A stretch of 64,000 bases of DNA. Origin: Elioraea sp. Lineage in GTDB: Bacteria; Pseudomonadota; Alphaproteobacteria; Acetobacterales; Acetobacteraceae. Position 1 is the first letter of the stretch; every line of letters starts with the position of its first letter. Below, one piece after another: positions 41,580 through 49,640 of the stretch. The DNA lies in assembly GCF_022842375.1 (NCBI RefSeq), contig NZ_JALHPR010000021.1:1-64000 (forward strand), written 5' to 3'. The translations under genes and the position numbers were made by a program. The notes beneath the pieces were generated by a model. The model searched no databases and was not told the origin of the DNA. It saw nothing but the letters and a program-made list of their open reading frames with translations.

Positions 41580-42353
41580 TCAACTCACCGGGGCGTTCCC
41601 GGCAGGCTCGATCATGGTGCGGACGAAGGTGATGAGGTGATCGGCGTCGTCGAAGTGAACATCGTCCGACTCGAGACTTGTCGTAACGCGCGGAAACTCA
41701 TCGATGAACGAGAGCTGATCGACGATCGCAAGGCCGTGGTCCTCGATGACGGCGAGGAACCGCTGCCGGTCGTTCAGCCAGACTGTGAGGTGCTTCGACG
41801 GCGCCACGAACACCTCGTCCACCATATCGCCGCGCAAGCTGACGAGGCCGAACTGGAGGTATCCGTCGTGAGCGAGCTGGTAGGCGTACAGGTCGAGCAG
41901 ATCGAGCAGGCCATCGCGCCCCGCTGCACCGACCGTGACGACCTCGCCATCCTTCGCCCCAGCGACGAAGCGAGCTTCAGGCCCGAGCAGCGCCTCGCAG
42001 AGGGCGCGGAACAGCAGCCAGAGCTTCGGCGCGTCGACGTTGATTTCAGCATACCAGGTGTAGCGAGGGTCATCGGAGGGCTTCAGCACCACGCCCGGTT
42101 CGATCCTTGCGGTGCGGAGTTGCTTCCGCCCTGTCGCCCGGCTGGACTCGGGCAACTCCTCTGGTCGCGCGAGCCTGACGCCATCGGGGAAGACGAGAGT
42201 GTTCTGCATGGGCACTGCCGGCGCTGGTTGATCGGCGGAAGCGTCCATGCGCCCAGCCGGCGCAGCAAGGAGAAACCCGTTTGCTGGTGCGATCCGCCTG
42301 GGGGCCACTCCTGCATAGGCGTTCACCTTTGCGTAATCGCTGCCATGCACCAC
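41580..42353 (-). CDS. hypothetical protein, 257 aa
   Basis: No family is recognised. The N-terminal 50 residues are low complexity with a central hydrophobic FLLAAPAGRM and proline/alanine-rich tail; ATG 42353 is the first start but a later Met (MQNTLVFPDG, residue 49) could be the real one, since conservation-like content begins there. The body (TWYAEINVDAPKLWLLFRALCEALLGPEARFVAG...) and the C-terminal half (DLLDLYAYQLAHDGYLQFGLVSLRGDMVDEVFVAPSKHLTVWLNDRQRFLAVIEDHG) look like a real folded alpha/beta domain. Its codon use is that of a real gene. It is alone next to the tRNA, with no signal peptide. Function unknown. Confidence 0.65.
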   Translation of the reverse strand: MVHGSDYAKVNAYAGVAPRRIAPANGFLLAAPAGRMDASADQPAPAVPMQNTLVFPDGVRLARPEELPESSRATGRKQLRTARIEPGVVLKPSDDPRYTWYAEINVDAPKLWLLFRALCEALLGPEARFVAGAKDGEVVTVGAAGRDGLLDLLDLYAYQLAHDGYLQFGLVSLRGDMVDEVFVAPSKHLTVWLNDRQRFLAVIEDHGLAIVDQLSFIDEFPRVTTSLESDDVHFDDADHLITFVRTMIEPAGNAPVS

Positions 42354-42381
42354 TCCCTGTCAGCCCTCGAGGAGGCGCAGG

Positions 42382-42630
42382 ATGTTCGGCATGGGTGGGG
42401 GAACGAGTCTGGCACCCGAGGTGCTCCGGGGGCCGGAAACCTTGGCAGCCTGGGCGCTTGAAGCGCCGGACGATGAAGCGCAAGGCCTGCGCGCCGTGCT
42501 CGCACTTGCCGACGCGCCCGTCGGCCCACCCGCCCGTGCCGCGGCACGGCTGATCAGCACGCACCACCGGGTCGAGACCGTCCGCCGCCTCGCCGCACGG
42601 GTTGCAGCCACGCTCGTGCAGGTGCGCTGA
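42382..42630 (+). CDS. small hypothetical protein, 82 aa
   Basis: Starts at ATG 42382 with GAGGAGG about seven bases upstream, a strong ribosome site. It reads MFGMGGGTSLAPEVLRG and continues as an alanine-rich helical protein (ALEAPDDEAQGLRAVLALAD, then RLISTHHRVETVRRLAARVAATLVQVR). The strong start and GC-rich third positions support a real gene. It is 92 bases upstream of ettA on the same strand. No family recognised; function unknown. Confidence 0.6.
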   Translation: MFGMGGGTSLAPEVLRGPETLAAWALEAPDDEAQGLRAVLALADAPVGPPARAAARLISTHHRVETVRRLAARVAATLVQVR

Positions 42631-42722
42631 GCAGAGGCCCTGGCGCCGCGGCGGTTGCCGCAGGGGGGCGCGTTCGGTAGAACCCGCTCTCCCAAACACG
42701 CCAGCGCCGCGAGGGCCCGCCC

Positions 42723-44405
42723 ATGCCCGCCTATCAATACGTCTATGTCATGAAGAACGTCACCAAGGCCTTCCCGGGCGGGCGTGAGGTCTTCAAGGGC
42801 ATCACCCTCTCCTTCCTCCCCGGCGTGAAGATCGGCGTTCTCGGCGTCAACGGCGCCGGCAAGTCGACGCTGCTCAAGATCATGGCCGGCATCGAGAAGG
42901 ACTATGGCGGCGAGGCCTGGGCGGCCGAGGGCGTGCGCGTCGGCTACCTGCCGCAGGAACCGCAGCTCGACCCCACCAAGACGGTGGCCGAGAACGTGCG
43001 CGATGCGCTGGGCGATGTCGTCACCGCGCTTGACCGGTTCAACGCCATCTCCGCCCTCTTCGGCGAGGAGATGACCGACGAGAAGATGAACGAGCTTCTG
43101 GCCGAGCAGGCCGAGCTCCAGGAGAAGATCGACGCCGCCAACGGCTGGGAGATCGACCGGCAGATCGAGATCGCGCTCGACGCGCTCCGCTGCCCTCCGC
43201 CCGACAGCCCGGTGACCAACCTCTCCGGCGGCGAGAAGCGGCGCGTCGCACTCTGCAAGCTGCTGCTCGAGAAGCCCGAACTGCTGCTGCTCGACGAACC
43301 GACCAACCATCTCGATGCCGAGAGCGTGGCCTGGCTCGAGACGACGCTGCGCGACTACCCCGGCACCGTCATGGTCGTCACCCATGACCGCTACTTCCTC
43401 GAGAACGTGACGAGCTGGATCCTCGAGATCGAGCGCGGCCGCGGCATCCCGTTCGAGGGCAACTACACCTCCTGGCTCGACCAGAAGCGCAAGCGCCTGG
43501 CGCAGGAGGAGAAGGAGGAAACCGCCCGCATGCGCGCGTTGGCGGCCGAAGCCGAGTGGATCGCCGCGACCCCGAAGGCACGCCAGACCAAGAGCAAGGC
43601 CCGCATCCAGAAATACGAGGACATGCTGGCGAGGAGCCAGGAGATGGCCGGCGGCGTGGCCGAGATCGTCATCCCGCCCGGGCCCCGCCTCGGCGGCACG
43701 GTGATCGAGGCGCAGGCCCTCTCGAAGGGGTATGGCGACCGGCTGCTGATCGATAATCTCGACTTCAAGCTGCCGCCTGGCGGCATCGTCGGCGTGATCG
43801 GGCCGAACGGGGCGGGCAAGACCACGCTGTTCCGCATGATCACCGGCAAGGAGCAGCCCGACGCCGGCACGCTCCGTGTCGGCGAGACGGTGAAACTCGG
43901 CTACGTGGATCAGAGCCGCGACAGCCTCGACGCGAACAAGACGGTCTGGGAGGAAATCTCGGGCGGCACCGACGTGATCCATCTCGGCAAGCGTGCCGTG
44001 CCCTCGCGCGCCTATGTGGGGGCCTTCAACTTCAAGGGCTCCGACCAACAGAAGAAGGTCGGCATCCTCTCGGGCGGTGAGCGGAACCGCGTGCATCTCG
44101 CCAAGATGCTCAAGGCGGAAGCCAACGTGCTGCTGCTCGACGAGCCGACGAACGACCTCGACGTCGATACGCTGCGCGCGCTCGAGGATGCGCTCGCCGA
44201 TTTCGCCGGCTGCGCGGTGGTAATCAGCCATGATCGCTGGTTCCTCGACCGGCTCTGCACCCACATCCTCGCCTTCGAGGGCGAAAGCCACGTCGAGTGG
44301 TTCGAGGGGAACTTCGAGGCCTACGAGGAAGACAAGCGCCGCCGCCTCGGCGACCATGCGACCGACCCGCACCGCATCAAGTACAAGCCGCTCATCCGCG
44401 TCTGA
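42723..44405 (+). CDS. ettA: energy-dependent translational throttle protein EttA (ABC-F)
   Basis: 560 aa ABC-F ATPase, the size of EttA, which binds the ribosomal E-site and gates entry into elongation according to ATP level. Domain 1: GVNGAGKST, the EttA-type arm region, LSGGEKRRVALC, LLLDEPTNHLDAESVAWLE. The linker carries KAEARQTKSKARIQKYE-like charged helices (ATPKARQTKSKARIQKYEDML). Domain 2: GPNGAGKTT, the LSGGERNRVHLAKML signature and LLLDEPTNDLDVDTLRALEDAL. The C-terminus YEEDKRRRLGDHATDPHRIKYKPLIR is characteristic of EttA. ATG 42723 (MPAYQYVYVMKNVTKAF) matches the family start. Confidence 0.97.
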   Translation: MPAYQYVYVMKNVTKAFPGGREVFKGITLSFLPGVKIGVLGVNGAGKSTLLKIMAGIEKDYGGEAWAAEGVRVGYLPQEPQLDPTKTVAENVRDALGDVVTALDRFNAISALFGEEMTDEKMNELLAEQAELQEKIDAANGWEIDRQIEIALDALRCPPPDSPVTNLSGGEKRRVALCKLLLEKPELLLLDEPTNHLDAESVAWLETTLRDYPGTVMVVTHDRYFLENVTSWILEIERGRGIPFEGNYTSWLDQKRKRLAQEEKEETARMRALAAEAEWIAATPKARQTKSKARIQKYEDMLARSQEMAGGVAEIVIPPGPRLGGTVIEAQALSKGYGDRLLIDNLDFKLPPGGIVGVIGPNGAGKTTLFRMITGKEQPDAGTLRVGETVKLGYVDQSRDSLDANKTVWEEISGGTDVIHLGKRAVPSRAYVGAFNFKGSDQQKKVGILSGGERNRVHLAKMLKAEANVLLLDEPTNDLDVDTLRALEDALADFAGCAVVISHDRWFLDRLCTHILAFEGESHVEWFEGNFEAYEEDKRRRLGDHATDPHRIKYKPLIRV

Positions 44406-44406
44406 T

Positions 44407-44429
44407 CCCCAGGCCATCAGGTCCTGGGG
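44407..44429. terminator. hairpin between ettA and the LuxR-type gene
   Basis: CCCCAGG (44407-44413) pairs perfectly with CCTGGGG (44423-44429) around a nine-base loop, two bases after the ettA stop. The facing gene ends at 44457, so it probably terminates both. Confidence 0.6.
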
Positions 44430-44456
44430 CCGATTGTTCCTCAGCCCGTTTGTTGG

Positions 44457-45563
44457 TCAGGGAAGCCGCGCGAGCAGGGCGGCGAGTTCGACCTGCCTGC
44501 GGCAGCCGGTGCGCGCCATCACGGCCTTGAGCCGAGAGCGCGCCGTCTCCATCGGGATCGCCGCCTGCCGCGCGTGGGCTGCGAGCGACAGCCCGGACGC
44601 GATCGCACGCGCGACGGCTGCCTGCGGCTCGCTCAGCCCGAACAGGGCGGAGAGCGCGCCGTTGCCGGGCGCCGCGCCGGCCGCCGGGTCGGTCACGACG
44701 AGCAGCACGCGGGGGGCGTCCGGCACGGCGATCGCCTCCGCGATGTAGGGGATCGCCGCTTCGGTGCGGCTGATCGCGAAGCGGCCGGCAGCGTTGGGGT
44801 TGCGGATCGCCTCGGCGATCCCGGAGGCAACGGGGCCGTTCGGGCCGAGAATGATGCCGTCGCCACGCGCTGCGAGCCGCCGCAACGCCGCATTTGCCGT
44901 CAGGAAACGGCCATCGTCCGTGTAGCGGGCAACCGCGAGGTCGAGCGTTGCGAAGACATCTGCCGCCAGCGCGCCGGTGCTGCGCATCAATGCCGCCTTG
45001 TCCTGCGGCGATGGCTCATCCTGGCCGAGGAGGTGGATGCGGGCAGCGCGGCGCAGATGCGGCGCGAGCGCGGCGAGCCGTGCACCCGTGGAGGCGGGGA
45101 ACGGCCCGCTCGCCTCCGTCCGCCCGAGCCCGAGCCGCGCCTGCAGACCAGCGATCGGCGTCACGGCAAGGCCGAGCGCATGCAGCATCGGCACATGTTC
45201 GCGCATGAAGCCGCGCCAGGCGGTGGACATCGCGAACACGTCCGCCGGCACAACGGCATCGAAATCGACGACCGCCCCGTCCGGCAATTCAGGCCAGACG
45301 CGCTGGCGCGGATTCTGCGAGGCCCAGCGATCGGTGTAGTCGTCGAGCCTTTCCGCCGCGATCGCCCCGCCGACATGGTGGTCCTGGCGCGTGCCGTCGG
45401 CGAGCCGCGCCACGTAATAGAACACCGTGTCGGCGCCGAGGCTCTTCGTTACGAGGGCGAGCGCATCGTCGAAGCTGCCCGTGCCGGCATTGGCTGCGTA
45501 GAAGGCGAGGGCGACGGGTGCGAGCCACGCCTCCTCGCGGTCGGCCGTGGCAATGGCTTTCAC
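44457..45563 (-). CDS. LuxR-type helix-turn-helix regulator (paralogue B)
   Basis: 368 aa. An N-terminal ligand-binding-like region (residues 1-180) of no clear family is followed by a PAS-like segment (DLAVARYTDDGRFLTANAALRRLAARGDGI). The C-terminal HTH LSEPQAAVARAIASGLSLAAHARQAAIPMETARSRLKAVMARTGCRRQVELAALLARL has the spacing of LuxR/GerE domains. It is the second of two similar tandem genes and overlaps the upstream stop by four bases, so both are made together. The ligand is unknown; there is no LuxI synthase nearby. Confidence 0.85.
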   Translation of the reverse strand: MKAIATADREEAWLAPVALAFYAANAGTGSFDDALALVTKSLGADTVFYYVARLADGTRQDHHVGGAIAAERLDDYTDRWASQNPRQRVWPELPDGAVVDFDAVVPADVFAMSTAWRGFMREHVPMLHALGLAVTPIAGLQARLGLGRTEASGPFPASTGARLAALAPHLRRAARIHLLGQDEPSPQDKAALMRSTGALAADVFATLDLAVARYTDDGRFLTANAALRRLAARGDGIILGPNGPVASGIAEAIRNPNAAGRFAISRTEAAIPYIAEAIAVPDAPRVLLVVTDPAAGAAPGNGALSALFGLSEPQAAVARAIASGLSLAAHARQAAIPMETARSRLKAVMARTGCRRQVELAALLARLP

Positions 45564-46699
45564 AGCTTCTCGTCCGTGCCGAGGCGGGAGAGCAGTCGGG
45601 CTAGCTCCGCCTGGCCGGCGCAGCCTGCCTTCCCGAGAACGGCTTTCAGCTGCGTGCGCGCCGTCTCGATGCCGATGCCGCGCCGCATCGCTGCCGCCGT
45701 GAGCGTCACGCCGGTTGCAAGCTCCGTCGCGAGCGCCGCCTCGGCTGGCGTGAGGCCGAGCAGGCGCTGCAGCAGCGCTGCATCCGGTGTGCCGACCGTC
45801 GGGTCGGTGACGACCAGGAGCACCCCGCGCGCATGCACCTCCACCCCGCCGACGGCGATGGCCTGCACGAGATAGGGCGCGCCGCCACCGCGGCGGGGCA
45901 CGGCGATGGTCCGCATCGCCGGCTTGCCCGAGGCGCGCATCAGCGGGAGTTCTGCGATGGCGCGGGCAAGGGCTGCATCCGTCCTCGGATCGACGGCGGC
46001 CAGCCGCTCATGCCCGACGACGAGGCCGTCGCGCCGCCGGGCGAGCCGGCGCAGTGCAGCATTGGCGTTCAGCATCTGGGGCGCGCCATGGGCGACGGCG
46101 AGCGGTTGTGGCAGCGCCTCGATGTCGCCGAGGCCCGCCTGCTCGCCAAGCCCGTCGGCCGCGGCGGTGCGGGTCGTGGCCATGTGCGCGGCGATCATCA
46201 TTCTGGCCCGCAGCGCCACCACGAGATGCGGCGCGATGGCCAATATCGCGCTCAACGTCTCCCCCCCGAACGGACCGCGCAGGTCGTTCCGCCCGATCGA
46301 GAACCGCGCCTCGATCCCGGGCGCCGGGCTGAGCCGCACGCCGCAGATATGGCGTGCTGGAAAACCGGTGCGACGCATGATCGGGCCCAGCGGTCCGTTC
46401 GCGAGGCTGTCGGGTGGCACCAGGGTATCGAAGGTGACCGGCACGCCGAAGGGTGCTGCCGCCCAGACGGCGCGGCGTGGATTGTGCGGGGCGACGGTGC
46501 GGTATTCGGCGAGCACGGCAGGTGCGGCGCGCATCGCCTGGACATCGGACCAGTGATCGTCCGCCCCGACGAAGAAGACGAGTGCCTCCTCCGCACCGAG
46601 GGCATGCGACAGCTCCGTCAGCGGTCCGCGGAGCGATGCCCCGTCGAAGGCGGCCTCGGTGAGCTTCAACGTTCTTGCGAGAAGCGATGCCCTGTCCAC
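45560..46699 (-). CDS. LuxR-type helix-turn-helix regulator (paralogue A)
   Basis: 379 aa, similar in layout to the following gene. N-terminal sensory region (LLARTLKLTEAAFDGASLRGPLTELSHALGAEEALVFFVGADD), a middle segment (MLNANAALRRLARRRDGLVVGHERLAAVD) shared with its paralogue, and the C-terminal LuxR-like HTH LTPAEAALATELATGVTLTAAAMRRGIGIETARTQLKAVLGKAGCAGQAELARLLSRLG. The divergent region upstream (46700-46857) contains a palindrome and a CRP-type site. The two genes are probably a tandem duplication with divergent ligand domains. Confidence 0.85.
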   Translation of the reverse strand: MDRASLLARTLKLTEAAFDGASLRGPLTELSHALGAEEALVFFVGADDHWSDVQAMRAAPAVLAEYRTVAPHNPRRAVWAAAPFGVPVTFDTLVPPDSLANGPLGPIMRRTGFPARHICGVRLSPAPGIEARFSIGRNDLRGPFGGETLSAILAIAPHLVVALRARMMIAAHMATTRTAAADGLGEQAGLGDIEALPQPLAVAHGAPQMLNANAALRRLARRRDGLVVGHERLAAVDPRTDAALARAIAELPLMRASGKPAMRTIAVPRRGGGAPYLVQAIAVGGVEVHARGVLLVVTDPTVGTPDAALLQRLLGLTPAEAALATELATGVTLTAAAMRRGIGIETARTQLKAVLGKAGCAGQAELARLLSRLGTDEKL

Positions 46700-46741
46700 C
46701 GCCTGAGGGTGACGAGAGACACCGGGGAATTCAACACGATC

Positions 46742-46757
46742 TCACCCGAACGGGTGA
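46742..46757. promoter_or_regulatory. 16-base palindrome in the LuxR/methyltransferase divergent promoter
   Basis: TCACCCG (46742-46748), two bases AA, then CGGGTGA (46751-46757): perfect seven-base arms. It lies 43 bases upstream of the LuxR-type start codon (46699) and seven bases before the CRP-like site. A candidate binding site for one of the adjacent LuxR-type proteins (inference). Confidence 0.5.
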
Positions 46758-46763
46758 TGGCAA

Positions 46764-46779
46764 TGTGATGGCGGTCACA
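46764..46779. promoter_or_regulatory. CRP/FNR-type binding site
   Basis: TGTGA (46764-46768), six bases, TCACA (46775-46779): a perfect match to the CRP consensus TGTGA-N6-TCACA. It is 65 bases upstream of LuxR paralogue A and 79 bases upstream of the methyltransferase-like gene, so it could control either or both. A CRP-family gene is not in the window. Confidence 0.6.
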
Positions 46780-46857
46780 CATTCTCACTTTAGCGCGAGC
46801 GAGGGCCCTCGTTTCCTGCCTGCTGGGGCGCCCGCCGATCGCGCGAGGGGAGGGCTG

Positions 46858-47835
46858 ATGCGCAATTGGGGGAGATTCCTCGGAACGACACCGGAGCCGG
46901 CTGGGCTCATGGCCCGGGCCGATGCCTGGGCCGACCAAATCCGCGACCCGACGGGTGCCTACCGCGTCGTGGCGGAAATGGTCTCGGACCTCGCAGCGAT
47001 GGCGGAGGTCTGCGACAACGCCGAGTGGGGGCTGCTGCGTAGTGCGCTGCTTGCCCATCCGCTCTCCCAGCTTCTCCGCCGCGACCCCCTGCTTGCGCGG
47101 GCCTGGCGGCGCTGTGACGCGCTCGGGCAGATGGGTGTCGGACAGCAGGATGCCGTGCTGGTCGACCTCATGCTGCGCCACCCGGAGAGCGAGGTCCTGC
47201 TCCGTCGCGCCGATGACATCGGCCGCAACGTCTATGAGGCGACGTCGGCGCTGCCCGGCTGCGAAGCGATGCGCGATTGTCGCCGCCTGCTAGCCCGGCT
47301 TGGCGATTCGGTGGCCGAACGCCGCTGGGGGGCCGAGATCCTTGGCATCGGTCCCGCATACATGCGCGAGGCAGCACTTTCGTTGTCCGGCCCGGCGGGC
47401 GGCATCCGCCGGTGGGTCGGCCTCGTCCCGTACCAGGACGATGCGACGGTGATCGCCCGCTCCATGCCGGTTCCGTGGGTGATCCCCTATGTCGCGCGAA
47501 CGCTGCCAACCCTGCTGCGGCCCGACCTGCTGGGATCGTTCGACCTCGTCTACTGCACTGGGCTCGACCAGCTCCCGGATCAATCGGCCGAGCTTCTGAT
47601 GGTCGCGGCCTTCGCCCGTGTCAGGCCCGGTGGGCGGCTGCTGCTCGCGGGCCACGATGGCGGCGGCGGCGATGCCGCGTTCTGGCGACTTGCTGCCGCC
47701 ACGGTGCTCCACCAGCGCGACGAAGCGCGATTCGCAGGGCTCGCGGCCGCCTTGCCGCCGCGGGATATTGCCGCGCGCAGGGTCTTCCGCAGCATCAATG
47801 ACGCGATGGTCTATCTCGAGGTGGAGAAGGCCTGA
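46858..47835 (+). CDS. class I methyltransferase-like protein with degenerate SAM motif
   Basis: 325 aa. The C-terminal half is recognisable as a Rossmann methyltransferase of the group that includes extracellular-factor (3-hydroxypalmitate methyl ester) enzymes: LPGCEAMRDCRRLLARLGDSVAERR, then MREAALSLS, FDLVYCTGLDQLPD and the VRPGGRLLLAG motif. Where relatives have a glycine motif (usually LSVACGHxREA), this protein has LGIGPAYMREA, so SAM binding is uncertain. The N-terminus (residues 1-110) is helical, like a regulatory domain. AGGGGAGGG before ATG 46858 supports that start; the frame is open upstream. It is divergent from two LuxR-type regulators. A signalling role is speculative. Confidence 0.7.
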   Translation: MRNWGRFLGTTPEPAGLMARADAWADQIRDPTGAYRVVAEMVSDLAAMAEVCDNAEWGLLRSALLAHPLSQLLRRDPLLARAWRRCDALGQMGVGQQDAVLVDLMLRHPESEVLLRRADDIGRNVYEATSALPGCEAMRDCRRLLARLGDSVAERRWGAEILGIGPAYMREAALSLSGPAGGIRRWVGLVPYQDDATVIARSMPVPWVIPYVARTLPTLLRPDLLGSFDLVYCTGLDQLPDQSAELLMVAAFARVRPGGRLLLAGHDGGGGDAAFWRLAAATVLHQRDEARFAGLAAALPPRDIAARRVFRSINDAMVYLEVEKA

Positions 47836-47914
47836 GGGTGCCGACCTGATTCGGACAGCCCTCGTTCCGGCCTGCACGATCGACGCCTGAAACGCCGCAG
47901 CCTGCAGCGTCGCA

Positions 47915-48544
47915 TCAATTGGCCTGTTCGCGCTGCTCCATCTGGGCCAATTGCTGGCGCATCGCGCGCAGAAGCCCATCCATCCCGCCGCTGCGCTGCA
48001 CGACCGCGCCATACTCGGAGCGTTGCGTGATGCGGAGGCTCGTTCCCTCAGCTACCAGGTCGATCACGAGCGGCTTGCCGTTGGTGGCGGAAACGCGCCA
48101 GTCGAGGTTCACCGCGGGGTTGTTCGGGCGGTTGACTGTCGTCGCCACGACAGCCTCGTCATCGGACGCCATCTGGGAGCGGCCGATCGCGAAGGTGACG
48201 CCGCGGAGTTCGCCGAACCGCGACGAGAGGTTGCGGACCAGGGTTTCCTCGAACAACCGGAGGTACTCGCCCCGCTGCTGCTCGGTGGCCGTGCGCCAGT
48301 GTCGGCCGAGCACGAACTGGGCGACGCCGCGCACGTCGACGCTGTCGCGCAGGATGTCGGAGACGGCCTCGCGCTTGGCATCGGTGCTGGAATTGCCGTT
48401 CAGCACGTTGATCACGTCGTTGCCGCGCTTCTCGATGAAGCTCGCCGCAGTCGTGGCCAAGTCGGCCGCCGAGCAGGGCTTGGCCTGCAAGCCAAGAACC
48501 GACGCTGCGCCGATCAGCGCAAGGACGTGACGCCGCCTGATCAT
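47915..48544 (-). CDS. mlaC: MlaC family phospholipid-binding protein
   Basis: 209 aa periplasmic lipid shuttle of the Mla outer-membrane lipid asymmetry system. It has a signal peptide MIRRRHVLALIGAASVLGLQA, then DVRGVAQFVLGRHWRTATEQQRGEYLRLFEETLVRNLSSRFGEL, the typical MlaC core, and VDLDWRVS-like beta strands (NLDWRVSATNGKPLVIDLVAEGTSLRITQRSEYGAVVQRSG). It overlaps mlaA by four bases. The inner-membrane MlaFEDB complex is not in the window. Confidence 0.93.
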   Translation of the reverse strand: MIRRRHVLALIGAASVLGLQAKPCSAADLATTAASFIEKRGNDVINVLNGNSSTDAKREAVSDILRDSVDVRGVAQFVLGRHWRTATEQQRGEYLRLFEETLVRNLSSRFGELRGVTFAIGRSQMASDDEAVVATTVNRPNNPAVNLDWRVSATNGKPLVIDLVAEGTSLRITQRSEYGAVVQRSGGMDGLLRAMRQQLAQMEQREQAN

Positions 48545-49326
48545 CGGGGGCCGCGGTTGGCGCCGCTCCAGTCGAAGTAGCGGACCTGGCCGGTGCCCTC
48601 GTTGCGGATGTCACGGGCGCGCTGCTGCACATAGGCGCTGCGCAGCGCGGCGTAGTAGTCGAGGCTGCCGGCGCGCAGCGCATCCAGCGGCTCGATCAGC
48701 GATTCGCGCGTGTCGACCGCCTGCACCGCGATTCGCGCGACGCGCAACGCCTCGACCGTGTCGCCCTGGCCGAGATACATCCATGGGTCGGTGAAGAAGT
48801 CGACCGCGCGGCCCGTCACGTCACGCAGGTTGGATGGCCCGAGGAGCGGCAGCACGATGTAGGGGCCGCCATTGGTTGTGCCGGCCCAGACCGCCAGGTT
48901 CTGGCCCATGTCCTCGAACATCGGCGGATAGCCCATGTCGGTCGCGAAGTCGAAGACGCCGAACAGGCCGATGGTGGAGTTGATCGCGAACCGTGTCGCG
49001 GCTGAACCGGCCCGGTCGGGCGTGCCCTGGACCAGGCTGTACACGGCCGTGCGCGGCAGCAGCAGGTTATCGAGGAAGTTGGCAACGCCCGTGCGCACCG
49101 GCTGCGGGATGAAGATGCGATAGGCCTCGGCCGCGGGGCGAAGCAACAGCGTATCCACAGCGTCGTTGAACGTGTGCGTCACCCGGTTCAGGGGCTCGAG
49201 CGGATCGTTCGTCTCGAAGTACTCGGCCCGCGCCTCTGGATCCGACTCCGGCGGCGGCAGGTTGCAGCCGCTCACCAGGCCGATAAGACCGATGGCCGCA
49301 GCAAGGCGAAGGGGCAGACGATGCAT
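48541..49326 (-). CDS. mlaA: MlaA outer-membrane lipoprotein (VacJ)
   Basis: 261 aa lipoprotein that removes phospholipids from the outer leaflet of the outer membrane and hands them to MlaC. The signal MHRLPLRLAAAIGLIGLVSGC has a perfect lipobox (LVSGC). Family motifs are NDPLEPLNRVTHTFNDAVDTLLLRP, PVRTGVANFLDNLLLPRTAVYSLVQG, and YIVLPLLGPSNLRDVTGRAVDFFTDP. ATG 49326 gives the normal lipoprotein signal; an in-frame ATG at 49344 (six codons earlier) is an alternative. It overlaps mlaC by four bases. Confidence 0.95.
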   Translation of the reverse strand: MHRLPLRLAAAIGLIGLVSGCNLPPPESDPEARAEYFETNDPLEPLNRVTHTFNDAVDTLLLRPAAEAYRIFIPQPVRTGVANFLDNLLLPRTAVYSLVQGTPDRAGSAATRFAINSTIGLFGVFDFATDMGYPPMFEDMGQNLAVWAGTTNGGPYIVLPLLGPSNLRDVTGRAVDFFTDPWMYLGQGDTVEALRVARIAVQAVDTRESLIEPLDALRAGSLDYYAALRSAYVQQRARDIRNEGTGQVRYFDWSGANRGPR

Positions 49327-49640
49327 CACGGAAAAGCCACCCATGGTCGATGTGTTTCGCCGCAGTCACAGCATTCAAGTCACACAAGCCGCTATCCGCT
49401 CGGGCAAGTCACCGCGAGTGGGCGCCGATGCCAGCTGCCACGCCGCCGCACCATACCTGCGCCCTCGTATCGTCGCAAATACATGTTTGCGATCGGTTTA
49501 CATGGGGCATCGGCAATACTGCATGCCTCGGCGTGCCGGCATTCGCCACTCACGTCGACTTGCGCTGGTGGCGTGCCGAGGCCATTCATCATGCGAGGCC
49601 GCCGCATGCGGCGCGGTCCCTGGTGGAAGACGGACGGGTG
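49327..49640. other. 314-base region between mlaA and metF
   Basis: Divergent promoter region. It contains an AT-richer patch at 49475-49505 and an 8-base complementary pair GCCTCGGC (49525-49532) and GCCGAGGC (49575-49582) 42 bases apart, which could form a long-range hairpin in the metF leader. I do not recognise a SAM or SAH riboswitch consensus, and I see no other gene or repeat. Confidence 0.45.

Noticed and set aside
41448-42461. Plus-strand open frame (337 codons) after the tRNA
   Set aside because: Overlaps the more protein-like minus-strand frame 41580-42353; composition looks like a shadow and no ribosome site is visible.
42360-44417. Long minus-strand open frame (685 codons) opposite ettA
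   Set aside because: ettA on the plus strand has all ABC-F motifs; the antisense frame has none.
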